Shown here: positions 1-8,622 of the stretch, in pieces
Position numbering within the stretch: position 1 is the first letter of the stretch
How the letters are laid out: each line of letters starts with the position of its first letter
Assembly: GCF_041821045.1 (NCBI RefSeq)
Contig: NZ_JBGUAW010000007.1
Location: 1 to 64,000, forward strand
Direction of reading: 5' to 3'
Length of the DNA stretch: 64,000 nt
Source of the DNA: Thiohalorhabdus sp. Cl-TMA
Lineage (GTDB): Bacteria > Pseudomonadota > Gammaproteobacteria > Thiohalorhabdales > Thiohalorhabdaceae
Position numbers and translations under genes: made by a program
The notes under the pieces: model-generated
Told to the model about the DNA's origin: nothing
Seen by the model: the letters and a program-made list of their open reading frames with translations, nothing else
Databases searched by the model: none

Positions 1-81
1 GAGGTCCTCAAGGCCTACTACGAGTCAAACCCCGACCGCTTTCGGAGGAAGCCACATAATCCCCCGAGTCCCGACATATAA
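1..81 (+). CDS. IS3-family transposase, C-terminal end (partial)
   Basis: Frame 1 is open from the window edge and ends with TAA at 79-81, giving 26 residues. The stretch AYYESNPDRFRRKPHNPPSP resembles the very end of IS3/IS481-type integrase-core transposases, where a YY-x-NPxRF motif is followed by a proline-rich tail. The usual terminal W-I-N is absent, so this copy ends slightly early. The catalytic DDE core would lie left of the window. It sits just beyond the end of the copper efflux operon and may mark an island edge. The identification rests on a short tail only. Confidence 0.55.
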   Translation, partial: EVLKAYYESNPDRFRRKPHNPPSPDI

Positions 82-131
82 GGATCGGCCCCGTCCGACC
101 CGGCCCTGAACCTCTGACTCAACCCTTACGG

Positions 132-3100
132 CTATCTCTGCCTTACCCGCCACCCCTGCACCCACCGATAAACCACCGGAATCACAATCAAGGTCAGGAT
201 AGTGGTCGTCACCATTCCCCCCACCATGGGCCCGGCGATACGCTTCATGACCTGCGAGCCGGTGCCGTGGCCGATCATGATGGGCAGCAGGCCCAGCGTG
301 GTGGCGAGCACGGTCATGGCGATGGGGCGGATGCGGCGCAAGGCGCCGTCCATGATGGCCTCACGCAGGCCGCCTTCCTCTTCCAGTCGGCCTTCCTCCC
401 GGTAGCGCTGCACGGCCAGATTCAGGTAGACGAGCATCACCACGCCGATCTCCACCGCCACGCCGGCCAGGGCGATGAAGCCCACCCCCGCGGCGATGGA
501 GAGGTCGTAGCCGAGCAGGTAGAACAGCCAAAAGCCCCCCACCAGGGCGAAGGGCACGGTGCCGAGGACCACGGCCACCTCGGTGAGGCGGCGGAAGTTC
601 AGGTACAGCAGCAACGCGATGATCACCAGGGTCAGCGGCACCAGGAGCTGCAGCTTGGCCATGGCCCGCTGCATGTACTCGTACTGCCCGGACCAGGTGA
701 GCGAGTAGCCGGGCGGGATGTCCACCTGCTCCGCCACCGCCTTTTTCGCGCGCTGCACGTAGGTGCCGATGTCCACGTTCTGGATGTCGAGGTAGACGTA
801 GCCATTCAGCCGGGCGTTGTCGCTCTTGATCATGGGCGGGCCGGTCTCCACCCGGATGTCCGCCACCTGGGTCAGCGGCACCTGGGCGCCCGTCGGCGTG
901 GCCACGCGCACCTGGCGCAGCTCCTCCAGGCGGTCGCGGTACTCGCGCGGGTAGCGCAGGTTGATGGGGTAGCGCTCGCGGCCCTCTACGCTCTGGGTGA
1001 CGTTCATGCCGCCCACGGCGGTGCGCACCACCTCCTGCACGTCGGCGACGTTCAGGCCGTAGCGGGCGGCGAGCGCGCGGTCCACGTCCACCGAGACGTA
1101 GCGGCCGCTGGCGGTGCGCTCGGCGTAGGCCGACGCCGTGCCCGGCACCTCGGCGAGCACCTGCTCGATGCGCCCGGCGAGCTCCTGGATGCCGGCGAGC
1201 TCGGGGCCGGCCACCTTGATGCCCACCGGGGTCTTGATGCCGGTGGCGAGCATGTCGATGCGCGTCTTGATGGGCATGGTCCAGGCGTCGGTGAGGCCGG
1301 GGATGTCGATGGCCCGGTCCAGCTCCCGTTTCAGCTTCTCCACCGTCATGCCCTCCCGCCACTCGGACTTCGGCTTGAGGGTGATGGTGGTCTCGATCAT
1401 GGTCAGCGGCGCAGGGTCGGTGGCGGTCTCGGCGCGGCCCACCTTGCCGAAGGTAGTCTCCACCTCGGGGAAGGACTGGATGATCTTGTCGGTCTGCTGC
1501 AGGAGCTGCTTGGCCTTGCCGATGGAGATGCCCGGGTCGGTGGTGGGCATGTACAGCAGGTCGCCCTCCCACAGCGGCGGCATGAACTCCGTGCCGAGCT
1601 TGCTGTAGGGGTAGTAGGTGGAGGCGAGCACGGCCACGGTGAGGGCCACGGTGGTCTTGGGGAAGCGCAGGGCGGCGCCGATCACCGGCCGGTAGGCGGC
1701 CGTCACGGCGCGGTTCACCGGGTTCTCCGACTCGCCGCGGATGCGGCCGCGGATGAAGTAGCCCATGAGCACCGGCACCAGGGTGATGGACAGCCCGGCG
1801 GCGATGGCCATGGCGTAGGTCTTGGTGAAGGCGAGCGGCGCGAACAGCCGGCCCTCCTGCGCCTCCAGGGCGAACACCGGCACGAAGGACAGGGCGATGA
1901 TGAGCAGGCTGAAGAACAGCGCCGGGCCCACCTCCACGGCGGTGCGGCGCACCACCTCCCAGCGCTCCGCCTCCGGGTCGCGCTCCAGGTGCTTGTGGGC
2001 GTTCTCGATCATGACCATGGCGCCGTCCACCATGGTGCCGATGGCCAGGGCGATGCCGCCCAGGGACATGATGTTGGCGTTGATGCCCTGGTAGTACATG
2101 ACCACGAAGGCGCCGAGGATCCCCAGCGGCAGGGCCACCACCGCCACGAAGGTGGAGCGCAGGTGGAACAGGAAAATCAGCGCCACCGCGGCGACGATCA
2201 GCAGCTCCTCGATGAGTCGATCGCGCAGGGTGTCCACGGCGTCGGTGATCAGCCCGGAGCGGTCGTAGGTGGGCACGATCTCCACGCCCTCCGGCAGGCC
2301 GTCCTTGAGCTTCTCCAGGCGCGCCTTCACCCGGTCGATGGTGGCCAGGGCGTTCTCGCCGTAGCGCATGACGATGATGCCGCCGGCCACCTCGCCGTTG
2401 CCGTTCAGCTCCGCCACGCCGCGGCGCAGCTCCGGCCCAAAGCGCACCTCGGCCACGTCGCGGATGTGGATGGGCGTGCCGTCACTGTCCACGGCCACGG
2501 GGATGGTGCGCAGGTCGTCCAGGGAGTCCACGTAGCCCCGGGCGCGCACCATGTACTCCGCCTCGGCCATCTCCACCACCGAGCCGCCGGCCTCCTGGTT
2601 GCCGCGCTGGAGCGCCTTTTTCACCCGGGACAGCGGGATCTCCAGGGCGAGCAGCTTCTCCGGGTCCACCACCACCTGGTACTGGCGCACCATGCCGCCC
2701 ACGGCGGCCACCTCGGCCACGCCCTCCACGGTCTGCAGCTCGTACTTGAGGAACCAGTCCTGCAGGGAGCGCAGCTCGGCCAGGGAGTGCTGCCCGGTGC
2801 GGTCGACTAAGGCGTACTGGTAGATCCAGCCCACCGAGGTGGCGTCGGGCCCCAGGGAGGGCTGGACGCCGTCGGGCAGCTCCGAGGCGGCCTCGTTGAG
2901 GTACTCCAGCACCCGCGAGCGGGCCCAGTACATGTCGGTGCCGTCCTCGAAGACCACGTAGACGTAGGAGTCGCCGAAGAAGGAATAGCCGCGCACCGCC
3001 TTGGTGCCGGGCACGGAGAGCATGGTGGTGGTGAGCGGGTAGGTGACCTGGTCCTCCACCACCTGCGGCGCCTGGCCGGGGTATTCGGTCTTGATGATCA

Positions 3101-3239
3101 CCTGGACGTCCGAGAGGTCCGGAATGGCGTCCAGGGGCGTGCGCAGCATGGCGAAGATGCCCCAGCCCAGGAGCAGCAGCGCACCGACCACCACCAGGAA
3201 GCGATTAGCCAGGGACCATTCGATGACGCGGCGGATCAT
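132..3239 (-). CDS. cusA: Cu(I)/Ag(I) efflux RND pump CusA
   Basis: Inner-membrane proton-driven RND pump that exports monovalent copper or silver through the CusCBA tripartite channel. At 1035 aa it has the family length. The N-terminus is a membrane helix (residues about 13-32) ending in the family-typical TPLDAIPDLSD. The three methionines of the CusA metal path are in conserved contexts: LLYMPT near residue 563, LTMIETT near 613 and DMLATGI near 662. This favours Cu/Ag over the divalent CzcA class. The relay aspartate is in MVDGAMVMIENAHKHLE (near 403). The ATG overlaps the cusB stop (ATGA), indicating translational coupling. It is the last gene of the operon. Confidence 0.93.
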   Translation of the reverse strand: MIRRVIEWSLANRFLVVVGALLLLGWGIFAMLRTPLDAIPDLSDVQVIIKTEYPGQAPQVVEDQVTYPLTTTMLSVPGTKAVRGYSFFGDSYVYVVFEDGTDMYWARSRVLEYLNEAASELPDGVQPSLGPDATSVGWIYQYALVDRTGQHSLAELRSLQDWFLKYELQTVEGVAEVAAVGGMVRQYQVVVDPEKLLALEIPLSRVKKALQRGNQEAGGSVVEMAEAEYMVRARGYVDSLDDLRTIPVAVDSDGTPIHIRDVAEVRFGPELRRGVAELNGNGEVAGGIIVMRYGENALATIDRVKARLEKLKDGLPEGVEIVPTYDRSGLITDAVDTLRDRLIEELLIVAAVALIFLFHLRSTFVAVVALPLGILGAFVVMYYQGINANIMSLGGIALAIGTMVDGAMVMIENAHKHLERDPEAERWEVVRRTAVEVGPALFFSLLIIALSFVPVFALEAQEGRLFAPLAFTKTYAMAIAAGLSITLVPVLMGYFIRGRIRGESENPVNRAVTAAYRPVIGAALRFPKTTVALTVAVLASTYYPYSKLGTEFMPPLWEGDLLYMPTTDPGISIGKAKQLLQQTDKIIQSFPEVETTFGKVGRAETATDPAPLTMIETTITLKPKSEWREGMTVEKLKRELDRAIDIPGLTDAWTMPIKTRIDMLATGIKTPVGIKVAGPELAGIQELAGRIEQVLAEVPGTASAYAERTASGRYVSVDVDRALAARYGLNVADVQEVVRTAVGGMNVTQSVEGRERYPINLRYPREYRDRLEELRQVRVATPTGAQVPLTQVADIRVETGPPMIKSDNARLNGYVYLDIQNVDIGTYVQRAKKAVAEQVDIPPGYSLTWSGQYEYMQRAMAKLQLLVPLTLVIIALLLYLNFRRLTEVAVVLGTVPFALVGGFWLFYLLGYDLSIAAGVGFIALAGVAVEIGVVMLVYLNLAVQRYREEGRLEEEGGLREAIMDGALRRIRPIAMTVLATTLGLLPIMIGHGTGSQVMKRIAGPMVGGMVTTTILTLIVIPVVYRWVQGWRVRQR

Positions 3240-5275
3240 GAATGGGCCTCCGGGCCGGCATCAGCCCCCCTGTGGGAGCGGCTTCCAGCCGCGACAGAAA
3301 ACCCTAAGCTTTCCCGAATCCCAAACCGAAAGGCGTCGCGGCCGGAGGCCGCTCCCACTGGGGGCATTACCAGCGCGTGCTCTTCGGAGGCCGCCTTCAC
3401 AGGAGGCATTGCGGCAGCGGGCACCCGATCCCGATCGCGCTGAGCCATCCCTTTGGTCAGGATTGCCCACCCGGAGGAGGCCTTGGTGGCAGCGGCCTCC
3501 CGGCCGCGACGGCTTCCGACCGCAATAGGCCGGGTTAAGGCCCCCGAACGATTCAACCGAAAGGCGTCGCGGCCGGAGGCCGCTCCCACGGGGGGCGTTA
3601 CCGGGGCGTGCTCCCCGGAGGCCTCCTCCACGGGAGGGATTGCGGCCTTGGGCGCCCGATCCGGGGCGAGCCGAGCCGTCCCCTTGTCGAGGATTCCCCA
3701 CTGGGAGGGGATCCCTGTGGGAGCGGCCTCCTGGCCGCGACGCTTCGATTTCCCACCCCACTTGCCCGGCTCTCCGCCCCCATCCAGGCCGGGCGCGCCC
3801 AGCAGGGAGGTCTTCTCCTCCATGGAATGGCCTTCATGGTCCATGGGGGAACCGGCATCCTCCTCCATGGACTCTTGGTCCATGTCGCCGTGATTCATGG
3901 AGTCACCGGAGCCGTCCTTCCGCCCCCTGTTCGTGTCCCCGTGATCCATCCCCTCCATGTCCTTCTTCTTCTCCCCCGAATCCATGCGCTCCATGGCGGC
4001 GCCGAAGTCGCTCTCGGCGTCGAGCAGGAACTGCCCCGACGTGACCACCTTCTGCCCGGCGGCGAGGCCCTTGCGGATCTCCACCCACTCGCCGGACTCC
4101 ACGCCGGTTTTTACCTTCACCGGCCGGAAGCGGCCCTCGCCGAGGGCGGTGACCACCACCTCACGCTTGCCGGTGCGGATCACGGACTCGCGCGGCACGG
4201 CGATGACGTCCTTTTGCGGGTCGGCGTGGATGACCGCCTTGGCGAACATCTGCGGCTTGAGGGTGCCGTCGGGGTTGTCGAAGACCAGGCGGGCGTTGAC
4301 GGTGCGGGTGTCCGGGTCCATGTAGGGGTATACGTAGTCCACCTTGCCCCGCCACTCGCGGCCCGGGTAGAAGGGCAGCTCCAGGGTTACCGGGTCATTC
4401 TCCGCCACCCACTCGGCCTGGTAGGCGTAGACGTCGGCCATGACCCACACGGTGGACAGGTCCGCCACGGTGTAGAGGTTCTTCTCCGGGGTGACGCGCA
4501 TGCCCTCGCGCACGCCGAGCCGGGTCACCACCCCGGCGTGGGGCGCGCGCAGCACCACGGTGCGCTGGATCTCGCCGGTGCGGCGCAGCTCCTCGATCTC
4601 CTCGGGGGCGATGCCGTAGAACAGCAGCCGCTCGCGGGCCTGACGCACCATGTCCTCCATGGGCGAGACGGCCCCGGAGCCGCCCAGGCGCTGCTGGCGG
4701 CGCAGGGCGAGCAGGTATTCCTCCTGCGCGGTGACCAGCTCCGGCGAGTAGATCTCCAGGATGCGCTCGTCCACCGAGACCCGGTCGCCCTCGGCGTCCA
4801 GGTAGAGCTTCTCCACCCAGCCCTCCACCCGGGTGTGGATGTGGCTCACCTTGCGCTCGTCGTAGGTGACCGTGCCCACCGTGCGCAGGGTGCGGTTCAG
4901 GGTGCGGCGCTCGGCCTGGGCGGTCTTCACGCCCAGGTTGTTCACCACCTCCGGGCTGATCTCCACCGTGCCGGGCTTGCCCGCCGCCTCGTCGGCGTAG
5001 ACGGGCACCAGGTCCATGCCCATGGGCGACTTACCGGGCTTGTCGCGGCGGTAGGAGTCGTCCATGGGCGCGACCCAGTAGAGGACCTCGCGTTCCTCCT
5101 CGCCGCCGTCGTCCCTGTTGGCGGCCTGGCCTCCGGAGCCCTTGCCGCCGGATGCGGCGCCGCCGGTTTCCAGGCCCAGCCAGGTGGGTTGGTAAACGCC
5201 CACCCCGTAGAGTGCCCCAACGCCCAGGGCCACGCCGATTACCAGGAGGAGGGTGGATTTCAGAGTCGAGCTCAT
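3236..5275 (-). CDS. cusB: CusB-like periplasmic adaptor with repeat-derived C-terminal tail
   Basis: Periplasmic membrane-fusion protein linking CusA to the outer membrane channel. It has an N-terminal membrane anchor (about residues 7-27) and a heavy-metal-binding segment (YWVAPMDD, then PGKSPMGMDLVP) that carries the CusB-type methionines. HlyD-type lipoyl/barrel domains run to about residue 430. A Met/His/Asp-rich stretch with MDHGD, MNHGDMD and MDHEGHSM motifs follows at about 440-495, a plausible extra metal-binding tail. At 679 aa it is about 170 residues longer than I expect for the family. From about residue 510 the frame reads through five REP-like palindromes and a diverged 231-bp tandem repeat (PPVGAASGRDAF appears twice). 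The ATG at 5275 is preceded by AAGGAAG. The N-terminal two thirds are secure; whether the tail has a role is unknown. Confidence 0.9.
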   Translation of the reverse strand: MSSTLKSTLLLVIGVALGVGALYGVGVYQPTWLGLETGGAASGGKGSGGQAANRDDGGEEEREVLYWVAPMDDSYRRDKPGKSPMGMDLVPVYADEAAGKPGTVEISPEVVNNLGVKTAQAERRTLNRTLRTVGTVTYDERKVSHIHTRVEGWVEKLYLDAEGDRVSVDERILEIYSPELVTAQEEYLLALRRQQRLGGSGAVSPMEDMVRQARERLLFYGIAPEEIEELRRTGEIQRTVVLRAPHAGVVTRLGVREGMRVTPEKNLYTVADLSTVWVMADVYAYQAEWVAENDPVTLELPFYPGREWRGKVDYVYPYMDPDTRTVNARLVFDNPDGTLKPQMFAKAVIHADPQKDVIAVPRESVIRTGKREVVVTALGEGRFRPVKVKTGVESGEWVEIRKGLAAGQKVVTSGQFLLDAESDFGAAMERMDSGEKKKDMEGMDHGDTNRGRKDGSGDSMNHGDMDQESMEEDAGSPMDHEGHSMEEKTSLLGAPGLDGGGEPGKWGGKSKRRGQEAAPTGIPSQWGILDKGTARLAPDRAPKAAIPPVEEASGEHAPVTPPVGAASGRDAFRLNRSGALTRPIAVGSRRGREAAATKASSGWAILTKGMAQRDRDRVPAAAMPPVKAASEEHALVMPPVGAASGRDAFRFGIRESLGFSVAAGSRSHRGADAGPEAHS
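3272..3741. repeat. Five REP-like palindromes inside the cusB coding region
   Basis: Copies lie at 3272-3295, 3335-3358 (inverted), 3486-3510, 3566-3589 (inverted) and 3717-3741. Each has the form GTGGGAGC...CCGCGAC, and adjacent copies alternate in orientation as in BIME arrays. The block also contains a diverged direct repeat of 231 bp. For example, the segment starting ggcgtcgcgg is at 3332 and 3563, and the ggatt segment is at 3460 and 3691. Because 231 is a multiple of three, the cusB frame survives through all units. Confidence 0.85.
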
Positions 5276-5334
5276 TGGGTGCTTCCTTGGCGAATCGGGT
5301 TGTCCGGAGCGGGCGTTGATGGAGCCAGACCGCC

Positions 5335-5421
5335 GTGGGAGCGGCTTCCAGCCGCGACGATCCGTTTTCCGTTTCGAGAGCCACCCATGGGAAAGGCGTC
5401 GCGGCCGGAGGCCGCTCCCAC
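5335..5421. repeat. REP-like pair between cusB and cusC
   Basis: Two inverted copies of the REP-like element, at 5335-5358 and 5398-5421, fill the 201-bp gap between the TolC-family gene and cusB. The pair could form a long hairpin within the operon transcript and affect relative expression of the cus genes. That role is inferred. Confidence 0.8.
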
Positions 5422-5476
5422 GGGAGGCGCCGATACCGTTAGAGGACGATCCCGGCCGCGACGCTCGAAACCGGCC

Positions 5477-6754
5477 TCAATCCGCATGACCGGCTCCCTT
5501 CCCCCCGGCGGCCAGGTACAGCAGGTCCGCCTTGGCCTGCTCGGCGTCCACGCGCAGCCGCCAGAGGTCGAGCTGGTGCTGGAAGTCCTCGATGCGGGCG
5601 CGCACCAGGTCGAGGAAGCCCAGGCGGCCGGTGGTGTAGGCGGCCACGGAGGCCTCCACGGTCTGCTCGCTCTCGGGGAGGATGGTGTCCTCGAACAACG
5701 CCACCCGCTCGCGAGCCGCCTCCAGCGCCGCCCGCTTGGATCGCGCGGTGCTGCGCAGGTCGAGGAGCATGGTCCGCCGCTGGCGCTCCAGGGCGTCGCG
5801 CTCGGCAAGGGCGGCGGCGAGCATGCCGTCGTGCTTCGCCTGGTTGAAGATGGGCAGGGACATGCGGAAGCGGGCGGTGACGAAGTCCGCCCAGGCGCCG
5901 CCGTCGGGCTCGCTGCCGGGCCGGTGGCCATAGACGAAATCCACGCCCATGTCCGGGTAGTAAGCCTTCTCCGCCAGGTCCACGCCCGTGCGGCGCCGCT
6001 GGATGCGGGCCTCCATGGACTGGACGCTCGGGTGGTCCGCCAGACCTTTCGCGAGGGCCTCGCGGGCGGGCGGATCGGGAAGCTCCGGCAGGGCGTCGGG
6101 CAACCGGAAGCGGCCTTCCCGCCCGGCCAGGAGGTTGGCCAGGCGGCTATCGGCGGTGGCCTTGCGGCGCTCCAGCTCGGCGCGCTTGTCCAGGAGCTTG
6201 TCGCGCTCCAGATTGGCGAGCAGCACCTCCTGCTGCAGGCCCTTGCCCACCCGGTACTGGGAGCGGGCGATGGCCAGCAGCTCCTCGAACAGGGCCAGGT
6301 TCTCCTCCACCACCGCCAAGGCCCGGTCCAGATAGAAACGCTCCAGCCACGCCTTGCGCACCCGGCGCACCAGCTCGGCGCGGGTATCGGCCCGCTTCCA
6401 GCGGTAGGCCTCGCCCTTCTCCTGCGCCCGGCGCTCGCGCAGCGCCAGGGTGCCGGGCGCCGGGAAGTCCTGGTGGAGGCCCACCTGCACCTGGGTCATG
6501 GGCTCCTGGTCGAGGGCGAAGGTATCCGTGGGCACATTGGATAGGCCCACCGACATGCGCGGATCGGAAAGCGTGCCCTCGGCCACGGCGCGGCGCTCGG
6601 CGCCACGGATGCGCGCCTCCAGATCGGCCAGGGAGGGATGGTTCTGGAGGCTGCGGGACTCGGCCCGCTCCAGGGTAAGCACGGGACCCGCCGCCGGCGC
6701 GGCGGCCAGGGACCCGGCGAACAGGCACAGGAACAACGACAGGGAAATACGCAC
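5477..6754 (-). CDS. cusC: TolC-family outer membrane efflux protein (CusC-like)
   Basis: Outer membrane channel of the Cus-type efflux system. It has two repeats of long amphipathic helices typical of the OEP/TolC family (about residues 20-215 and 225-425) and a cleavable signal peptide (SLSLFLCLFAGSLAAAPA). I chose the GTG start at 6754 because AGGAG lies seven bases upstream. An upstream TTG at 6772 is in frame but lacks such a site. The length of about 425 aa fits CusC/CzcC. There is no obvious lipobox cysteine, unlike E. coli CusC. It is encoded just upstream of cusB on the same strand, so it probably serves the same pump. Confidence 0.85.
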   Translation of the reverse strand: MRISLSLFLCLFAGSLAAAPAAGPVLTLERAESRSLQNHPSLADLEARIRGAERRAVAEGTLSDPRMSVGLSNVPTDTFALDQEPMTQVQVGLHQDFPAPGTLALRERRAQEKGEAYRWKRADTRAELVRRVRKAWLERFYLDRALAVVEENLALFEELLAIARSQYRVGKGLQQEVLLANLERDKLLDKRAELERRKATADSRLANLLAGREGRFRLPDALPELPDPPAREALAKGLADHPSVQSMEARIQRRRTGVDLAEKAYYPDMGVDFVYGHRPGSEPDGGAWADFVTARFRMSLPIFNQAKHDGMLAAALAERDALERQRRTMLLDLRSTARSKRAALEAARERVALFEDTILPESEQTVEASVAAYTTGRLGFLDLVRARIEDFQHQLDLWRLRVDAEQAKADLLYLAAGGKGAGHAD

Positions 6755-6832
6755 GGAACCGCTCCTGAGCAAGGACAGGACGCATACCGCCGGCGCCCTG
6801 CCGGACGCCGGCGCCCTACGGAGCGGTTCGGA

Positions 6833-7219
6833 TCAAATCAGGAAGCGGCGAAGGGAGAGATAGCGGGGAACGGGTCCGGTTGCACGGCTCGGCGCCGGTC
6901 CGGCGCGGGATTCGGGGAGCCGGGCGGGCGCCGCCTTGGGCGCCGGGTGGGCCGGCAGGGCCGCCGGCAGAACGCCTGGGCCGTTGCTGTCCAGCGCGGC
7001 GCGGTTGGCTTCCAGGTCGCAGTGGAAGCAGGTGTCGTCGCCATGATGCCCGCCGCCGTGATGCCCCTGGTCGCCGGGCGCGCAGTGGGCGCACGCCTGC
7101 TCCGCCATCCCCGTGCCCATGGCCGTGCACGGCGCCCCGGCCACCAGCAGGGCCAGGGCCCAGAGGACGGTCAGCCAGCGCCGGGGAAGGGCGCGGGAAT
7201 CGGCGGGGCGGAGGTTCAT
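6833..7219 (-). CDS. Small exported Cys/His-rich protein of the cus operon
   Basis: A 128-aa protein with a basic N-terminus, a hydrophobic segment (LTVLWALALLVAGAP) that reads as a signal peptide or anchor, then a cluster AHCAPGDQGHHGGGHHGDDT followed by CFHC. This cluster looks suited to binding copper or another soft metal. The C-terminal half is Ala/Pro/Arg-rich without recognisable structure. It is the first gene of the operon, 78 bp before the cusC start. It does not resemble CusF closely. A DUF2946- or CopL-like role in copper handling is possible but only suggested by context and composition. Confidence 0.6.
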   Translation of the reverse strand: MNLRPADSRALPRRWLTVLWALALLVAGAPCTAMGTGMAEQACAHCAPGDQGHHGGGHHGDDTCFHCDLEANRAALDSNGPGVLPAALPAHPAPKAAPARLPESRAGPAPSRATGPVPRYLSLRRFLI

Positions 7220-7311
7220 GGCTTCGGGGTCTGCTCCTTTTTCAGACAGAGCATGGCTCTGATTGGGTCCGGAACGGCATCCTAGCCAAGAGCGCCCCTT
7301 CGGGAAAAGGC

Positions 7312-7443
7312 GTCGCGGCCGGAGGGCGCTCCCACCAGGGGCAGGGCCGCCGTGGGTGGCCGCTTGCCGCCGGGCGCGGCTTCTTTCCCTGCAAGGCTCC
7401 CCATCCAGAGTAGGCCCCTGTGGGAGGGACCTCCGGTCCCGAC
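7312..7443. repeat. REP-like pair upstream of the cus operon
   Basis: REP-like copies lie at 7312-7335 (inverted orientation) and 7420-7443, in the 250-bp gap between nsrR and the cus operon. The second has compensating changes (GGGAGGGACCTCCGGTCCC), so its stem is kept while its sequence differs. This supports selection on structure, or an independent variant of the element. I see no other clear feature in this gap. Confidence 0.75.
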
Positions 7444-7469
7444 TGGTCGGACCGGGGAGCCCAGAACGT

Positions 7470-7907
7470 TCAGGTCGCCGGTGCCTGGTCGAACAGCGCG
7501 TGGAGGATCTGCTCCTGCTGCACCACCAGATCCGCCAGCGTATAGCTGTCCAGGACGGCCAGGAAGGCGTCGCGCGCCTCGCCCAGGGCCGTTCGCAGCC
7601 GGCACGGGGCGATGATGGGGCATTCCGTGCCGACGCAGTCGATGATGTCCAGGTTCTCTTCCATGACGCGCACCACCGCGCCCACCCCGATCTGCTCGGG
7701 GGGCATGCCCAGGCGGATGCCACCGCCCTTGCCACGCACGGTCTGCAGGTAGCCCTCGCGGCCCAGGACGTTGACCACCTTCACCAGGTGGTTGCGCGAG
7801 ATCTTGTAGACCTCCGCCACCTCGGTGATGGTGGCCAGCTCGTTATTGCGTGCCCCCAGGTACATGAGCACCCGCAGGGCGTAGTCGGTATGTCGCGTCA
7901 GACGCAT
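7470..7907 (-). CDS. nsrR: Nitric-oxide-sensing Rrf2-family repressor NsrR
   Basis: Rrf2-family winged-helix regulator that holds an iron-sulfur cluster and loses DNA binding on reaction with NO. At 145 aa it has the family length. The N-terminus MRLTRHTDYALRVLMYLG is typical, including the Asp8 reported as a cluster ligand in Streptomyces NsrR. The three cluster cysteines are C91, C96 and C102 (C-VGTE-C-PIIAP-C), the spacing of E. coli NsrR. It is transcribed divergently from the CuA/heme-copper cluster. It therefore probably represses that cluster and perhaps itself, which strongly suggests the cluster handles NO. Confidence 0.92.
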   Translation of the reverse strand: MRLTRHTDYALRVLMYLGARNNELATITEVAEVYKISRNHLVKVVNVLGREGYLQTVRGKGGGIRLGMPPEQIGVGAVVRVMEENLDIIDCVGTECPIIAPCRLRTALGEARDAFLAVLDSYTLADLVVQQEQILHALFDQAPAT

Positions 7908-8011
7908 GTTCTTCCCCTTCCAGAACCGACATTCTAATCGCTCCGGTGCCCGTCGGCTAGGCGGACGCGCGCCCTGCCCGCCTTGGACACCTCCTCTATT
8001 AGGGGTTGCTT

Positions 8012-8025
8012 TTGGAACCGGTCAA
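8012..8025. promoter_or_regulatory. Candidate FNR/DNR-type site
   Basis: TTGGA-ACCG-GTCAA matches the Crp/Fnr consensus TTGAT-N4-ATCAA at 7 of 10 positions, including both outer TTG and TCAA cores. It lies about 45 bp before the CuA-subunit start and immediately upstream of the NsrR-type inverted repeat. An FNR with intact cysteines is encoded at 23356-24102. Anaerobic or NO-responsive activation is inferred. Confidence 0.45.
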
Positions 8026-8027
8026 AT

Positions 8028-8056
8028 TTAAAGTTGTACTAACAATGCAACTTTAA
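8028..8056. promoter_or_regulatory. Inverted repeat, candidate NsrR operator
   Basis: Perfect 9-bp arms TTAAAGTTG and CAACTTTAA with an 11-bp spacer sit in the nsrR / heme-copper cluster intergenic region and end just before the ribosome-binding site GGAGGAGG. One helical turn between half-sites, AT-rich arms and the divergent NsrR gene make this the best operator candidate in the gap. It does not match the E. coli consensus base for base. Confidence 0.6.
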
Positions 8057-8070
8057 CGGAGGAGGCCCCC

Positions 8071-8607
8071 ATGCACCAGGAGATCGCGTGGCAGGTATCC
8101 CTGCTGGGGATCCTGTTCATCGCCGCGGTGTTCCTCTTCGTGTTCCTGCGCTCCAGCGATTCCACCGAATACGGGCCCGTCCAGAAGCGCTTCTACCGGG
8201 TACGGGCGTTCTGGTTCTGGGCGCTGGTGGCGGTAGGCGGCTGGCTGTCCGTGGAGACGCTGGCGAGCCTGCCCTACGCGGCCACCCACGGCCAGGCCGA
8301 GCAGTCCCCGGCGGTGGCCGTGGATGTAACCGGGCACCAGTGGTACTGGGACATGAGCCGGACCGAGGTTCCCGCCGGACGCACCGTGGAGTTCCGCATC
8401 ACCTCCGCGGACGTGAACCACGGCTTCGCCATCTATAACGCCGACCGGGAGGTGGTGGCCCAGACCCAGGCCATGCCCGGCTATACCAACAAGCTGCGCC
8501 ACACCTTCCGCGAGCCGGGCACCTACAAGGTCATGTGCCTGGAGTACTGCGGCCTGGCCCACCACAACATGACCGCGCAGATCACGGTCACGGCCCGCGA
8601 AGGCTGA
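8071..8607 (+). CDS. CuA-containing subunit II of heme-copper (sNOR-type) reductase
   Basis: Electron-input subunit that passes electrons from a periplasmic donor through a binuclear CuA centre to the catalytic subunit. It has 178 aa, short for an aa3 subunit II. Two membrane helices (about residues 8-28 and 45-65) precede a cupredoxin domain. CuA ligands are visible: H117 (VNHGF), then C156-LEY-C160 with E158, H164 and M167. The start follows a strong GGAGGAGG. It is first in the cluster, 15 bp before the catalytic gene. Its sequence alone would be annotated cytochrome c oxidase subunit II. The NsrR context and partner subunit favour NorS of the norSY-senC-orf1 type. Confidence 0.85.
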   Translation: MHQEIAWQVSLLGILFIAAVFLFVFLRSSDSTEYGPVQKRFYRVRAFWFWALVAVGGWLSVETLASLPYAATHGQAEQSPAVAVDVTGHQWYWDMSRTEVPAGRTVEFRITSADVNHGFAIYNADREVVAQTQAMPGYTNKLRHTFREPGTYKVMCLEYCGLAHHNMTAQITVTAREG

Positions 8608-8622
8608 AGGGAGGAAAAAGCC

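Noticed and set aside
5272-5931. 219-aa minus-strand frame ending in the REP region
   Set aside because: Alternative frame of the TolC-family gene reading into REP sequence.
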